Positions 54,321-63,776 of a DNA stretch of 64,000 bases are shown here, one piece after another. The position numbers were made by a program, and so were the translations under genes. Origin of the DNA: Lysinibacillus mangiferihumi (GTDB lineage: Bacteria > Bacillota > Bacilli > Bacillales_A > Planococcaceae); contig NZ_PYWM01000023.1 in NCBI RefSeq assembly GCF_003049665.1, forward strand, positions 1-64,000, in the 5' to 3' direction. Below the pieces are notes generated by a model, which did not search any database, was not told the DNA's origin, and worked only from the letters and a program-made list of their open reading frames with translations. The first letter of the stretch is position 1; every line of letters starts with the position of its first letter.

Positions 54321-54419
54321 CCTTCTTCTTCATTTAAACCATCCTATAGTTTTACTTTAAAACTTCTATGTTTACCCCAATACATGCATTATATTTTGAA
54401 AAAGACTGGAGTTGTGCAT

Positions 54420-55703
54420 ATGTCTACATTGACAATCGCTCAATTAGAAAACATGACGTTAAAAGAGCTTTACGCCCTCGCACGCCAATACAAAATTTCT
54501 TATTATAGCAAACTAACGAAAAAGGAATTAATTTTCGCTATTTTGAAAACACGTTCAGAGCAAGAGGGTTATTTCTTTATGGAGGGGGTACTTGAGATTG
54601 TATCGCAAGAGGGCTTTGGTTTCCTTCGACCAATCAATTACTCACCGAGTAAAGAGGATATTTATATTTCTGCTTCTCAAATACGTCGTTTTGATCTTCG
54701 TAATGGGGATAAAGTGTCTGGTAAAGTGCGTCCCCCTAAAGAAAATGAACGTTACTATGGATTACTGCAGGTGGATGCTGTAAATGGAGAAGATCCTGAA
54801 GTAGCAAAAGAACGTGTTCACTTCCCAGCGTTGACGCCGTTATATCCTGATCGCCAAATCAAGCTTGAAACTACACAGCGCAATTTATCGACTCGAATTA
54901 TGGATTTAGTAGCGCCAGTAGGATTTGGTCAACGTGGATTAATCGTTGCGCCACCAAAGGCTGGTAAAACATCATTATTAAAAGAAATTGCTAACGCTAT
55001 TACAACAAACCATCCTGAGGCAGAGTTAATCGTCTTACTTATCGATGAACGTCCAGAGGAGGTAACGGATATTGAGCGTTCTGTGAATGCGGATGTCGTA
55101 AGTTCTACTTTCGATGAAGTACCGGAAAATCATGTGAAGGTAGCAGAAATCGTGTTAGAACGAGCACGCCGCTTAGTAGAGCATAAACGGGACGTGATTA
55201 TTTTAATGGACTCCATTACACGTCTTGCTCGTGCATATAACTTAGTTATTCCTCCAAGTGGTCGTACGCTGTCAGGTGGTATCGATCCTGCGGCCTTCCA
55301 TAGACCAAAACGATTCTTCGGTTCTGCTCGTAATATTGAAGAAGGTGGTAGCTTAACAATTTTAGCTACAGCTTTAGTAGATACAGGTTCACGTATGGAC
55401 GAAGTTATTTATGAAGAGTTTAAAGGGACGGGTAACTTAGAGTTGCACTTAGATCGTCAATTAGCAGAGCGTCGTATTTTCCCTGCGCTTGATATTCGTC
55501 GTTCAGGTACACGTAAGGAAGAATTGCTTCTTGAGCCAGACCAACTTGAAAAACTATGGGCAATCCGAAAAACATTTTCAGATGCGCCAGATTTTGCAGA
55601 GCGTTTCTTAAGAAAGATACGTACAACAAAATCAAACGAAGAATTTTTCGAAAAGCTAAATGAAGATATGAAAAAAGCCACTAAAGGTAAAGGCCTACTT
55701 TAA
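54420..55703 (+). CDS. rho: Transcription termination factor Rho
   Basis: A 427-residue RecA-type hexameric RNA helicase. Rho-N helical domain (about 1-45: [18 protein letters not shown]), cold-shock RNA-binding domain (about 50-120: [17 protein letters not shown]) and ATPase (Walker [12 protein letters not shown]; Walker [19 protein letters not shown]-loop region [11 protein letters not shown]) follow in order. The ATG at 54420 has TGGAG upstream; the frame extends to 54384 without support. Two dispersed repeats follow the stop codon directly. Confidence 0.96.
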   Translation: MSTLTIAQLENMTLKELYALARQYKISYYSKLTKKELIFAILKTRSEQEGYFFMEGVLEIVSQEGFGFLRPINYSPSKEDIYISASQIRRFDLRNGDKVSGKVRPPKENERYYGLLQVDAVNGEDPEVAKERVHFPALTPLYPDRQIKLETTQRNLSTRIMDLVAPVGFGQRGLIVAPPKAGKTSLLKEIANAITTNHPEAELIVLLIDERPEEVTDIERSVNADVVSSTFDEVPENHVKVAEIVLERARRLVEHKRDVIILMDSITRLARAYNLVIPPSGRTLSGGIDPAAFHRPKRFFGSARNIEEGGSLTILATALVDTGSRMDEVIYEEFKGTGNLELHLDRQLAERRIFPALDIRRSGTRKEELLLEPDQLEKLWAIRKTFSDAPDFAERFLRKIRTTKSNEEFFEKLNEDMKKATKGKGLL

Positions 55704-55704
55704 G

Positions 55705-55779
55705 GTGCCAGTCACCCAAACAATTCTGACTTTTTATAGCACTGCTAGTAGGAGCTAAGTGTCAGTCACCCAAACAATT
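55705..55779 (-). repeat. Two copies of the TTGTTTGAGTGCCTGGCAC-type element
   Basis: On the minus strand 55725-55705 and 55779-55759 read AATTGTTTGGGTGACTGGCAC and AATTGTTTGGGTGACTGACAC, close to copies at 22581 and 28500. The first abuts the rho stop codon (55701-55703). Confidence 0.65.
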
Positions 55780-55793
55780 TGTCTACATTCGGA

Positions 55794-55829
55794 AACACCA
55801 GTAACGAATTGTCGTTACTGGTGTTTTTT
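55794..55829 (+). terminator. Terminator after rho
   Basis: AACACCAGTAACGA pairs with TCGTTACTGGTGTT around a 4-base loop, then T-rich. Confidence 0.88.
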
Positions 55830-55856
55830 ATGGCTTCAATAATAGTAAAGCTATAT

Positions 55857-55871
55857 TGATAATCATTATCA
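55857..55871. promoter_or_regulatory. Perfect 7-1-7 Fur box without an obvious target gene
   Basis: TGATAATCATTATCA equals the Bacillus Fur consensus TGATAATNATTATCA with no mismatch, and the surrounding TT/AA extend the palindrome. It lies 150 bases after rho and 355 bases before rpmE; neither is an iron gene. Confidence 0.65.
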
Positions 55872-56138
55872 ATAAGTGTTTGAGAAGAACGTATTGCTTT
55901 TGGCTACGAAGTGAATACTACTTGAAGTAGAGCCTTTAAAAGAGCACAGAACATATGATTTTATTGCATTCTAGTAAAGTAAGATTAATTGCGGGTGCAT
56001 TTGCAGATGGGTTTTAGCGTTAAATAGTGCCAAGCTATTTTGCGAAGTTCGTGGGTAATGACATGATAATAGTTTTCAATATTTTTTGCTTGATAACAAT
56101 AAAATAACTATGTTATACTTCAAAAGTATGCAACGTGT
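55872..56138. other. Gene-free stretch after the Fur box
   Basis: No coding frame with a ribosome binding site was found. AACTATGTTATACTTCAAAAG near 56106-56124 contains a TATACT-like -10 that could serve rpmE. A Fur-controlled untranslated RNA is conceivable, but no terminator hairpin was recognised. Confidence 0.35.
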
Positions 56139-56226
56139 ACATATGTAGCCGACATATTCGGGCTATGTAAGGTACAGTTCGAATTACTCTGTTCCAGATG
56201 GTTCAGGGCGAGAGGAGAAAACGAAT
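56139..56226 (+). promoter_or_regulatory. Possible structured leader of rpmE (L31)
   Basis: GTAGCC pairs with GGGCTAT around 56146-56167 and ACAG-rich segments follow before GAGAGGAG, the rpmE ribosome binding site. Several Firmicutes have autoregulatory L31 leaders; this one is suggested by position and foldability only. Confidence 0.3.
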
Positions 56227-56430
56227 ATGAAACAAGGAATTCATCCAGACTACAAAGAAGCAACAGTAACTTGCTCTTGTGGTAACACTTTCAAAACTGG
56301 TTCAGTAAAAGAAAACATCGTTGTCGAGTTCTGCAACGAATGTCACCCATTCTATACTGGCCGTCAAAAATTCGCGTCTGCTGATGGTCGCGTGGATCGT
56401 TTCAACAAAAAATACGGTCTTAAAAACTAA
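56227..56430 (+). CDS. rpmE: 50S ribosomal protein L31 (zinc-binding type)
   Basis: A 67-residue ribosomal protein: [19 protein letters not shown] at the start and [16 protein letters not shown]. Four cysteines (CSC and CNEC) mark the zinc-binding form, which is replaced by the zinc-free paralogue in zinc starvation in B. subtilis. GAGAGGAG precedes the ATG. It lies between rho and tdk, as in other Bacillales. Confidence 0.97.
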   Translation: MKQGIHPDYKEATVTCSCGNTFKTGSVKENIVVEFCNECHPFYTGRQKFASADGRVDRFNKKYGLKN

Positions 56431-56441
56431 TGTTAGTTTAA

Positions 56442-56476
56442 TACCTGCCAAGCATGTGCTTGGCAGGTATTTTTTT
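56442..56476 (+). terminator. rpmE terminator
   Basis: TACCTGCCAAGC pairs with GCTTGGCAGGTA around a 4-base loop, then T7. Confidence 0.92.
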
Positions 56477-56677
56477 CAGTATTTAAAAAGTGCAAGCAAT
56501 CATTGCGTCTTAGAGTATAGGTTTCTTTCGCAACGTTGCGCGCGTTTAATATATAACAACAGTAGAGCGGATTTTGAAATTTTAAGCCGACCCACAGCTA
56601 TAATCGTTTGGGCTTAAAGCTAATTGCTAAAATAATTCCTTTCAAAATCCAATGACAACAGGGAGGGAGAAAATACA

Positions 56678-57250
56678 ATGGCACAGCTATACTATAAACA
56701 TGGCGCGATGAATAGTGGCAAATCAATAGAAATCTTAAAAGTTGCTCATAACTATGAAGAGCAGCAAAAGCCTGTCATGATATTCACATCAGGTCTTGAT
56801 ACACGTGATGAGGTTGGATTTGTTTCAAGTCGAGTAGGCTTAAGACAAGAGGCTATTCCAATTTATGAGGATACGAATATTTTTGAACTTGTAAAAAATA
56901 ATGAAGTAAAGCCATACTGCGTGCTTGTAGATGAAGTGCAATTTTTAAAAAAGGCACATGTGCTACAATTAGCGAATATTGTGGACGAACTAGACATTCC
57001 CGTGATGGGCTTTGGCCTAAAGAATGATTTCCAAAATGAATTATTTGAGGGTAGTCAGTATATGCTTACATATGCAGATAAAATTGAAGAAATGAAAACG
57101 ATTTGCTGGTTCTGCCATAAAAAAGCAACGATGAATTTACGTGTCGATGATAATGGTAAACCTGTGTATACAGGCGATCAAATAAAAATCGGAGGTAACG
57201 ATTCTTACTATCCTGTTTGTCGAAAGTGCCACGCACATCCACCGCTTTAA
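56678..57250 (+). CDS. tdk: Thymidine kinase
   Basis: A 190-residue type II thymidine kinase of the dTMP salvage pathway. The P-loop is [12 protein letters not shown], the Walker-B-like segment VLVDEVQFL, and the structural zinc site uses CWFCHKKA and [27 protein letters not shown] closes the lasso domain around the substrate. GGGAGGGAG precedes the ATG. A gene-free 247-bp gap separates it from rpmE. Confidence 0.95.
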   Translation: MAQLYYKHGAMNSGKSIEILKVAHNYEEQQKPVMIFTSGLDTRDEVGFVSSRVGLRQEAIPIYEDTNIFELVKNNEVKPYCVLVDEVQFLKKAHVLQLANIVDELDIPVMGFGLKNDFQNELFEGSQYMLTYADKIEEMKTICWFCHKKATMNLRVDDNGKPVYTGDQIKIGGNDSYYPVCRKCHAHPPL

Positions 57251-57516
57251 AGTTGTGTTAACATGGAAGTGGACTATTGTTAATTTCATCGTATGGCTAT
57301 CATGATTTTAAGCAATCCACCGAATAATTGTAGCATACACGCGGAATTTTCCTTATACTAAGTAAGGGAAATATTCCATGCATATAATTACGCCTAACGT
57401 AATCCGTAGCCGGGATAATTAACAAATAGAGGAAAATAGTGTTCGTCTCATTCACTTTAAAGAGAGGCGGACTTCTACTTGAATATAGATAAATGAACTA
57501 AATAGAGGTGAAGCCC
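57251..57516. other. prfA leader region with inverted repeats
   Basis: No gene. GGAATTTTCCTTA and TAAGGGAAATATTCC (57341-57377) form an imperfect inverted repeat, and GTTCGTCTC/GAGGCGGAC (57439-57471) a second hairpin with G-T pairs. TTACGCCTAACGTAA (57388-57402) resembles the element at 37841. Confidence 0.4.
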
Positions 57517-58593
57517 ATGTTTGATAGACTACAAGCAGTAGAGGATCGTTATGAAAGGCTAAATGAGCTTTTAAGTGATCCTGATATTGTAAACGACAGT
57601 AAAAAATTACGTGAATATTCAAAGGAACAATCGGATATTCAAGAGACAGTGGATGCTTATCGTGAATATAAAAGTGTTAAAGATCAACTAGTTGATACAC
57701 GAGAAATGTTAGAGAATGAAAAAGATCCGGATATGCACGAGATGGTAAAAGAAGAATTCAACTCATTAAAAGAACAGCAAGAAGAGTTGGAAGAACGTCT
57801 TCGTGTTTTATTAATTCCGAAAGATCCGAATGACAATAAAAACGTTATTATGGAGATTCGTGGTGCAGCCGGCGGTGATGAGGCAAATATTTTCGCAGGT
57901 GACTTATTCCGTATGTATTCTCGCTATGCTGAAACACAAGGCTGGAAAATCGATATTATGGAAGCGACACCAAACCCAATGGGCGGCTACAAAGAAGTAA
58001 TCTTTATGATTAACGGGCAAGGCGCTTATTCTAAATTTAAATTTGAAAATGGTGCACACCGTGTACAACGTGTACCAGCAACAGAATCACAAGGACGTAT
58101 TCATACATCAACAGCGACAGTGGCTTGCTTACCGGAAGTTGAAGAAGTAGATGTTGAAATTCACGAAAAAGATATCCGTGTCGATACATTTGCATCTTCA
58201 GGCGCAGGTGGGCAATCGGTAAATACAACGATGTCAGCTGTTCGTATGACCCATTTACCAACAGGTGTTGTTGTATCAATGCAGGATGAACGTTCACAAA
58301 TTAAAAACCGTGAAAAAGCGATGAAAATTCTTCGTGCACGTGTAGCAGATATGTATTTACAAGAAGCACAAAAAGAAATTGATGCAACACGTAAGTCAGC
58401 AGTAGGTTCGGGAGACCGTTCAGAGCGTATCCGCACATACAATTATCCACAAAACCGTGTCACAGATCATCGCATTGGCTTAACAATTCAAAAGCTAGAT
58501 CAAATCGTTGAGGGTAGACTAGACGAAATTATTGATGCGCTAATCTTAGAAGAGCAAGCATCGAAGTTAGAGCGACTTAATGATGACCTATAA
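57517..58593 (+). CDS. prfA: Peptide chain release factor 1
   Basis: A 358-residue class I release factor that reads UAA and UAG. The catalytic GGQ is in [12 protein letters not shown] and the codon-recognition PxT-type motif in [13 protein letters not shown] 57517 ([13 protein letters not shown]) has AGAGGTGA upstream and is preferred to GTG 57508. It overlaps prmC, whose product methylates the GGQ glutamine. Confidence 0.97.
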   Translation: MFDRLQAVEDRYERLNELLSDPDIVNDSKKLREYSKEQSDIQETVDAYREYKSVKDQLVDTREMLENEKDPDMHEMVKEEFNSLKEQQEELEERLRVLLIPKDPNDNKNVIMEIRGAAGGDEANIFAGDLFRMYSRYAETQGWKIDIMEATPNPMGGYKEVIFMINGQGAYSKFKFENGAHRVQRVPATESQGRIHTSTATVACLPEVEEVDVEIHEKDIRVDTFASSGAGGQSVNTTMSAVRMTHLPTGVVVSMQDERSQIKNREKAMKILRARVADMYLQEAQKEIDATRKSAVGSGDRSERIRTYNYPQNRVTDHRIGLTIQKLDQIVEGRLDEIIDALILEEQASKLERLNDDL

Positions 58594-59440
58594 AAATGTA
58601 ATGGAGGCCCTTGATTGGGCTTCTTCTTTTTTAGTGGATAATGGACGCGAAGAGACTGCTGCTCGTATTGTCATGCAGCATGTACTCGGCACAACGTATT
58701 CGGCTGTGATGTTACACTTGCAAGATACCTTAACCTTTGAGCAAAGTGAACGGTTTGAAAAATTGATTGAAGAGCATGCAAGTGGCCGACCTGTGCAGTA
58801 TTGTATTGGTAGCGAAGAATTTTACGGACGTACATTTATAGTAGATGAGTCGGTGCTTATTCCGAGACCTGAAACTGAAGAATTAGTGCTGGCAACAACC
58901 AATCGAATTGGCCAATTATTTGAAAACAAAACGCTAAAGCTAGCAGATATCGGAACAGGTAGCGGTGCTATTGCCATTTCTATGAAGCTAGAATGTCCAG
59001 AATTAACAGTTGTAGCAACCGATGTATCTGTTGCGGCATTAGCTACTGCCAAAAAAAATGCACAATTACTAGCTGCGGATATTGATTTCCGTCTAGGCGA
59101 TTTAACAGCACCTTTAGTTGGGGAAAAGTTTGATATTGTGTTATCGAACCCTCCATATATCGCCTTTGAAGAAGCGAAGGATATGTCTAGCATTGTGTTG
59201 GAGCATGAACCGCATAGCGCTCTTTTTGCAGAAGAGGACGGGCTTGTGTTATATCGTAAACTAGCACAACAGCTTCCGGCCCTAATGAATAAGCCAGCTT
59301 TAATTGGACTGGAAATTGGTTATACACAGGGAGAGCAAGTAGCGAAATTTTTTAAAGAAAGTTTTCCACAGGCTAGTATTACCGTGGAAAAAGATATTAA
59401 TGGAAAACCTCGTATGGTTTTTTGTGAAATTCATGTATAA
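58580..59440 (+). CDS. prmC: Release factor glutamine methyltransferase
   Basis: A 286-residue SAM-dependent N5-glutamine methyltransferase acting on the GGQ motif of release factors. The SAM-binding [12 protein letters not shown] and the catalytic NPPY in [11 protein letters not shown] are present. [16 protein letters not shown] and [11 protein letters not shown] are typical of the N-terminal half. Two ATGs are adjacent (58580, 58583) and overlap the end of prfA; no distinct ribosome binding site is visible, suggesting coupled translation. Confidence 0.95.
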   Translation: MMTYKNVMEALDWASSFLVDNGREETAARIVMQHVLGTTYSAVMLHLQDTLTFEQSERFEKLIEEHASGRPVQYCIGSEEFYGRTFIVDESVLIPRPETEELVLATTNRIGQLFENKTLKLADIGTGSGAIAISMKLECPELTVVATDVSVAALATAKKNAQLLAADIDFRLGDLTAPLVGEKFDIVLSNPPYIAFEEAKDMSSIVLEHEPHSALFAEEDGLVLYRKLAQQLPALMNKPALIGLEIGYTQGEQVAKFFKESFPQASITVEKDINGKPRMVFCEIHV

Positions 59441-59463
59441 AGATCATCCTTCTTGACCACAAT
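59435..59463 (+). promoter_or_regulatory. Sigma-F-like promoter for spoIIR
   Basis: GTATA (59435-59439) matches the -35 GYWTA exactly, and 15 bases later GACCACAAT (59455-59463) matches the -10 GGNNANAMT except at the second base. It overlaps the prmC stop and lies just before spoIIR, which is sigma-F-dependent in B. subtilis. Confidence 0.5.
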
Positions 59464-59484
59464 GTTGAGCAAGGAGGGATTTTT

Positions 59485-60075
59485 ATGTTAAACGAATACA
59501 AGATTGTTAGATTTCCAAAACAAAATAGTGTACTAGCCTTTGCTAGACTAGTAATCATTGCGATAGCTTTACAACTATGTATTTTATATATTCCATCATT
59601 AATAGGTTCTGCACAGCAAGCTATGAATCATCAACAAGAAAATGATTTTCGTATAAGAGTTATAGCAAATAGCAATACAACGAATGATCAACTAGAAAAA
59701 GAGCAACTTGTAAAAGACTTAAAGCCTTATTTATTACAAGTAGGTGCTACTACAGATGTGGATAATGACAGCATTGCGACATTAAAAAAGAATATTGAAG
59801 CACAATTAAAAGAAAATTATCCACAATTGCATACACAAGTTGTACTTGGGGATAACTTATTTCCACCGAAAAGACAGGAAGCAATGTTTTACCCACAAAA
59901 TATGTATCATTCAATTGTCGTGAAAATTGGTGATGCGCGTGGTGATAACTGGTGGTGCAGCATTTTCCCATCTATTTGTGAACCTGAAAAAGAGGAAAAA
60001 AAGGAAGAAAAGAAAGAAGAAAAAGAACAAGTGACATTTTTTATTTGGGAATGGATTAAAGGAATTTTTGAGTAA
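59485..60075 (+). CDS. spoIIR: Stage II sporulation protein R
   Basis: A 196-residue exported signalling protein. Made in the forespore and secreted, SpoIIR triggers SpoIIGA-dependent processing of pro-sigma-E in the mother cell. A hydrophobic N-terminal signal/anchor (about 20-43) is followed by the family motifs FRIRVIANSNTTNDQ and HSIVVKIGDARGDNWWCSIFPSIC. A lysine/glutamate-rich stretch (EKEEKKEEKKEEK) near the C-terminus is an unusual addition. AAGGAGGG precedes the ATG. Confidence 0.95.
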   Translation: MLNEYKIVRFPKQNSVLAFARLVIIAIALQLCILYIPSLIGSAQQAMNHQQENDFRIRVIANSNTTNDQLEKEQLVKDLKPYLLQVGATTDVDNDSIATLKKNIEAQLKENYPQLHTQVVLGDNLFPPKRQEAMFYPQNMYHSIVVKIGDARGDNWWCSIFPSICEPEKEEKKEEKKEEKEQVTFFIWEWIKGIFE

Positions 60076-60096
60076 TTGTGCACAAATTCAGATAAC

Positions 60097-60246
60097 TTAT
60101 ACACAATTATGGATAAGTTATAAACAAAATGTGGATAATTCAGAAAAAAACAACGATTGAAAGAAGGTTTTTCATATGGAAACCGTTTGCAAGATTGTGG
60201 ACAGTAATGTGAATAGTCAAATAACTTATGCACAAGCTGTGGATAT
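60097..60246. other. DnaA-box cluster upstream of and into tsaC
   Basis: Three sites match TTATNCACA fully: 60097-60105 (TTATACACA), 60130-60138 (TGTGGATAA, reverse) and 60226-60234 (TTATGCACA). Two more have one mismatch: 60108-60116 and 60238-60246. B. subtilis has a DnaA-box cluster in the ywlB-ywlC gap; ywlC is tsaC, so the position is equivalent. Confidence 0.65.
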
Positions 60247-61210
60247 CTTAAATGCAGGAGAAGTTGTGGCATTTCCAACAGAAACGGTTTACGGTTTAGG
60301 GGCAGTGGCTACAAATGATGAAGCAGTCAAAAAGATTTTCAAGGCAAAAGGTCGACCATCCGATAACCCGCTTATAGTCCATATAGGAACGAAAGAGGAA
60401 GTTCACCTTTATATAGAACATATTTCTGAACTTGCAAAAAAATGTATGGATGTATTTTGGCCAGGGCCTCTTACACTGGTGATGCCAGTAAAACCAAATG
60501 TGCTAGCAGAAAGTGTGACAGCTGGCTTAAAAACAGTGGGCATTCGTATGCCTGATCATCCAGTTGCGTTAGCATTACTACAGCAAATACAAAAACCGCT
60601 AGCTGCACCAAGTGCGAATCGAAGCGGGAAACCAAGCCCAACAGAGGCGATACATGTAAAAGACGATTTAGAAGGGTACATACCGTATATTTTAGATGGT
60701 GGTCCAACAGGCATTGGCTTTGAATCAACCGTACTTGATGTTACGCATGAACCACCCGTTATATTACGTCCAGGTGGCATTACAAAGGAAATGTTAGAGT
60801 CCGTAATCGGTCCAGTTATTCAACCGTCCAAAATAGAACAGACAATGGAAGAAACACCGAAAGCCCCAGGTATGAAGTACACGCATTATGCGCCCAATGC
60901 ACCTGTCTACTTAATCGACTGTGATGACCAAAAAGTGCAACAAGCAATACAGCAACTTCAAGCACAGCAACATAAAGTAGCACTTCTAGCACCTGCAAGC
61001 TTTGAGCATATTAAAACAGATTTTTATTTTTCAATCGGTGAAGCAGGTAGCAAAGAAGAGATGGGTGCGTCTTTATACCATGCGTTACGTGCTTGCGATA
61101 AAACAGAAGCTACCATTATATTAGTGACGACAACATCCACTGAAGGTGTAGGCGCCGCCATTATGAACAGACTAGAAAAAGCCGCGGGTGGTAAATGGTA
61201 TACACGTTAA
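60176..61210 (+). CDS. ywlC: L-threonylcarbamoyladenylate synthase (Sua5/YwlC type)
   Basis: A 344-residue enzyme making threonylcarbamoyl-AMP from threonine, bicarbonate and ATP for the t6A37 tRNA modification. The YrdC domain (about 15-205) has FPTETVYGLGA, KAKGRPSDNPLIVHI and SANRSGKPSPT; the extra C-terminal Sua5 domain (about 230-344) follows PKAPGMKYTHYAPNAP, which distinguishes it from the short TsaC. AAGAAGG lies upstream of the ATG. DnaA boxes lie in its leader and first codons. Confidence 0.95.
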   Translation: METVCKIVDSNVNSQITYAQAVDILNAGEVVAFPTETVYGLGAVATNDEAVKKIFKAKGRPSDNPLIVHIGTKEEVHLYIEHISELAKKCMDVFWPGPLTLVMPVKPNVLAESVTAGLKTVGIRMPDHPVALALLQQIQKPLAAPSANRSGKPSPTEAIHVKDDLEGYIPYILDGGPTGIGFESTVLDVTHEPPVILRPGGITKEMLESVIGPVIQPSKIEQTMEETPKAPGMKYTHYAPNAPVYLIDCDDQKVQQAIQQLQAQQHKVALLAPASFEHIKTDFYFSIGEAGSKEEMGASLYHALRACDKTEATIILVTTTSTEGVGAAIMNRLEKAAGGKWYTR

Positions 61211-61233
61211 CATTGGAACGCATCGAGACTCGA

Positions 61234-61359
61234 CTGGCGATTGGAGAGAATTTCGTAGCGATACGCCAGGTTTTTGTGGCGATTGACGAGAATTTCGTGG
61301 CGATACGTCGAGTTTTTGTGGCGATACACAAGAATTTACCAGAGATATCCACAAGTTTC
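61234..61359. repeat. 21-bp-period tandem repeats after ywlC
   Basis: Six imperfect 21-bp units built on GTGGCGATACG...TTTTT or GTGGCGATTGACGAGAATTTC-like cores, alternating in two subtypes to give a 42-bp higher-order period. Read on the minus strand each unit gives a heptad IATK-x-x-(R/S), but no credible gene start precedes it. Confidence 0.75.
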
Positions 61360-61370
61360 CCCGTTATATG

Positions 61371-61406
61371 AAAGCATCAAGGAAGTTCGTTCTTGATGCT
61401 TTTTTT
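61371..61406 (+). terminator. Terminator after ywlC
   Basis: AAAGCATCAAG pairs with CTTGATGCTTT around a 10-base loop, followed by more T residues. Confidence 0.85.
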
Positions 61407-61481
61407 GATATGGACATTATTGATAATACTGTATTTTCGAGCATAAAATGATAAAATATTAGAAAGCGAAGGAGTGCATTC

Positions 61482-61979
61482 TTGCAGGGGATTCTTGCAG
61501 GTATTTTAACGTCTGTAGATGTCATCGGGTTATTTGTATTAATTCCAAATGTTAGATATCGCTTATTTTTGGCAGTGTGGACAGCCACGTTACATATGCT
61601 TTTTCCACTGCTCGGCTTTGAATTAGGAAGCTACTTAGTGCGTTTTTTGTTAGAATGGGGACAATGGATTTCAAGTATTTTATTATTTAGTATTGGCCTC
61701 CATTTACTGTTGTCTTCTCACAAAAATGAGAAAATAACCATTTCACCAGTTTTATTAGCTGTGACTGCTAGCCTAGATACCTTTTCAGTGAGTGTTTCTT
61801 TTGGTATGCTTAACTTAGAAAAAACAATTTTTATAATTAGTGCTGGATTGAGTGCTTTTATTTGTTCTTATGGGTCTTTAGTTTTAGCACGCAGAAGTCA
61901 GGTTTTTTTTGGAAATAAAATTCAAATAATTGCAGGCATTATTTTTATCATTATGAGTATACTCGCAATTAAAAAATAA
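61482..61979 (+). CDS. ywlD: MntP/YtaF-family manganese efflux protein (YwlD-like)
   Basis: A 165-residue membrane protein with six predicted helices in two similar halves. The acidic residues in helices 1 and 4 (ILTSVDVIGLF; TASLDTFSVSVS) match the metal-binding aspartates of MntP. The start is TTG at 61482 with GAAGGAG 9 bases upstream; no ATG of suitable position is available. It lies between ywlC and ywlE exactly as in B. subtilis. Slightly shorter than MntP of enterics. Confidence 0.85.
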   Translation: MQGILAGILTSVDVIGLFVLIPNVRYRLFLAVWTATLHMLFPLLGFELGSYLVRFLLEWGQWISSILLFSIGLHLLLSSHKNEKITISPVLLAVTASLDTFSVSVSFGMLNLEKTIFIISAGLSAFICSYGSLVLARRSQVFFGNKIQIIAGIIFIIMSILAIKK

Positions 61980-61997
61980 ATAAGGAAGGTGATAAGT

Positions 61998-62438
61998 GTG
62001 AATATATTATTTGTATGTACTGGGAATACTTGTCGCAGTCCGATGGCAGAAGCCATTTTAAAACAGAAACAACTCGCCGATGTTAATGTTCGTTCAGCTG
62101 GAATTTATGCAATGCCGAACGCAGAAATGTCTACACATGCACAGCAAGTTTTACATGAGGCGAATATAGCTCATCAGCATTTAGCTACACAACTATCCAT
62201 AGCAGAAGTGGAGTGGGCCGATCTCGTTTTAACGATGACCACAGCACATAAAGATACCATCATTGCTAACTATCCACATACGGAAGAAAAAGTTTTTACA
62301 CTGAAAGAATATACGAGTGAAGGAAGCTATGAAAATGTTGTAGATCCTTACGGTGGGAATAAAGCAATTTATGAGGAAACCTTTGCAGAATTACAGGAAT
62401 TAGTTGAACGATTAGTAAAAATACTTGAGAAGAATTGA
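61998..62438 (+). CDS. ywlE: Protein-arginine phosphatase YwlE
   Basis: A 146-residue low-molecular-weight phosphatase. The P-loop CTGNTCRSP gives nucleophile C7, with Thr at position 11, the residue that sets YwlE's preference for phosphoarginine, and the general acid Asp is in VVDPYGGN. It reverses McsB arginine kinase, which tags proteins for ClpCP. GTG at 61998 follows AAGGAAGGTG by a suitable distance; the frame from 61989 would start inside that site. The stop lies just before the chemoreceptor gene. Confidence 0.93.
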   Translation: MNILFVCTGNTCRSPMAEAILKQKQLADVNVRSAGIYAMPNAEMSTHAQQVLHEANIAHQHLATQLSIAEVEWADLVLTMTTAHKDTIIANYPHTEEKVFTLKEYTSEGSYENVVDPYGGNKAIYEETFAELQELVERLVKILEKN

Positions 62439-62446
62439 GGGGCACT

Positions 62447-63730
62447 ATGAAAAAACAGTTTGGCTTACGACTTAAACTAGTATTATTTGTAAGTATACTT
62501 GCACTAATCACATATAGTATAAGCTTTATCTTCATTGAATTTATACAACCTACTGTTTTCCCGGAAACCAATCGTAAGCTATTTGAAGTGATTACTTATT
62601 TATTAGGGATTACTTGGTCAGGTATTTTAGCTGCAATTTTCAGCGTTATTTTAATCAAGCCATTACAGCAGCTTGAATATTCTGCTACACGTGTGGCAGA
62701 AGGTAAAATTGGACAGGATGTAGTAATGCCAAAAACAAATGATGAGATTCGTTCAGTCGCTATGGCATTCCAACAAATGGTGTTAAATTTACGACATATG
62801 GTAGAAAGCATCGATCAAAACTTCCAACAAACAAATCAATCTATTATTAAGCTTTCCGATGAAACCGCTGTTGCTACAAAGAAAGCAGACGGTATTGCGG
62901 TGACAGTGAGACATATTTCGGAAGGCGCCGAAGCGTCAGCTACAGCAGTACAAGATACCGCAGAAGCAATTGAAGATGTGCGAGCACTAGCAACTGAAGT
63001 CAATACGAGAGCTGAACAGTCTGCAACACAATCAAAAGAGATTTTACATAATTTAACTAATACAACAAAAGCGATTGAAACGTTAGTCAACAGCATTCAA
63101 CAAATTGCAGCAGGCAACAACGAAGCGTTAGAAAGTATTCGTACATTGGAAGACAATGCGGGACAAGTTGAACGGATTATTAGTTTAGTAGGCGATATTG
63201 CTGCGCAAACTAATTTACTAGCGTTAAATGCATCCATTGAAGCTGCTCGTGCAGGAGAACATGGAAAAGGCTTTGCGGTTGTAGCAGAAGAAGTTCGTGG
63301 CTTAGCAGATGAAAGTGCAAAAGCAGTACAAGGCATTACGTCTCTAATCCAATCCATGCAACAAAATGTTGAGATTGTCGTGAAGCAAATGAATCAACAG
63401 GTAGCATTTGCAACAAAAGAAGCAGCACGCGTATCAGAGACAACGACAGCAGTTGAAGGAATGTCCTCTAGTGTGCATGAAATGGCAGACGCGATTGTTG
63501 AGATTTCATCATTAATAGAAAAACAAATGCACAATATCGAAACAACTGCTCGACAATCACAAGAAGTGGCAGCGATTGCACAAGAAACATCAGCCGGTGC
63601 GCAGGAAGTTAGCAGTGCAACAGAAGAACAAGCTTATGCAATCGAGCAGGTTGAACAACTTGCGCAAGATTTAAAAAAGCAATCCGAAGCGCTTCATAAA
63701 ATGATTCAACAATTTGATAGACAAGCATAG
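62447..63730 (+). CDS. Methyl-accepting chemotaxis protein without a large sensor domain
   Basis: A 427-residue chemoreceptor-like protein. Two membrane helices (about 8-29 and 46-70) enclose only about 16 extracytoplasmic residues, so there is no typical external ligand domain. A HAMP domain (about 70-122) and a long signalling coiled coil follow, with the conserved hairpin tip [22 protein letters not shown] and [10 protein letters not shown]. It probably senses membrane or intracellular cues. ATG 62447 has TTGAGGGGC upstream and starts 8 bases after ywlE. The gene ends at a terminator. Confidence 0.93.
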   Translation: MKKQFGLRLKLVLFVSILALITYSISFIFIEFIQPTVFPETNRKLFEVITYLLGITWSGILAAIFSVILIKPLQQLEYSATRVAEGKIGQDVVMPKTNDEIRSVAMAFQQMVLNLRHMVESIDQNFQQTNQSIIKLSDETAVATKKADGIAVTVRHISEGAEASATAVQDTAEAIEDVRALATEVNTRAEQSATQSKEILHNLTNTTKAIETLVNSIQQIAAGNNEALESIRTLEDNAGQVERIISLVGDIAAQTNLLALNASIEAARAGEHGKGFAVVAEEVRGLADESAKAVQGITSLIQSMQQNVEIVVKQMNQQVAFATKEAARVSETTTAVEGMSSSVHEMADAIVEISSLIEKQMHNIETTARQSQEVAAIAQETSAGAQEVSSATEEQAYAIEQVEQLAQDLKKQSEALHKMIQQFDRQA

Positions 63731-63738
63731 AAAGTTAG

Positions 63739-63776
63739 ACTGTGGACAAGCTTAAAAAGCATGCCCACAGTTTTTT
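63739..63776 (+). terminator. Terminator after the chemoreceptor gene
   Basis: ACTGTGG pairs with CCACAGT, the stem continuing as CA-GCTT/AAGC-TG with mismatches, followed by T6. Confidence 0.82.

Noticed and set aside
61161-61352. 63-residue minus-strand frame of IATK heptads
   Set aside because: It lies over 21-bp tandem repeats and the end of ywlC, with no ribosome binding site.
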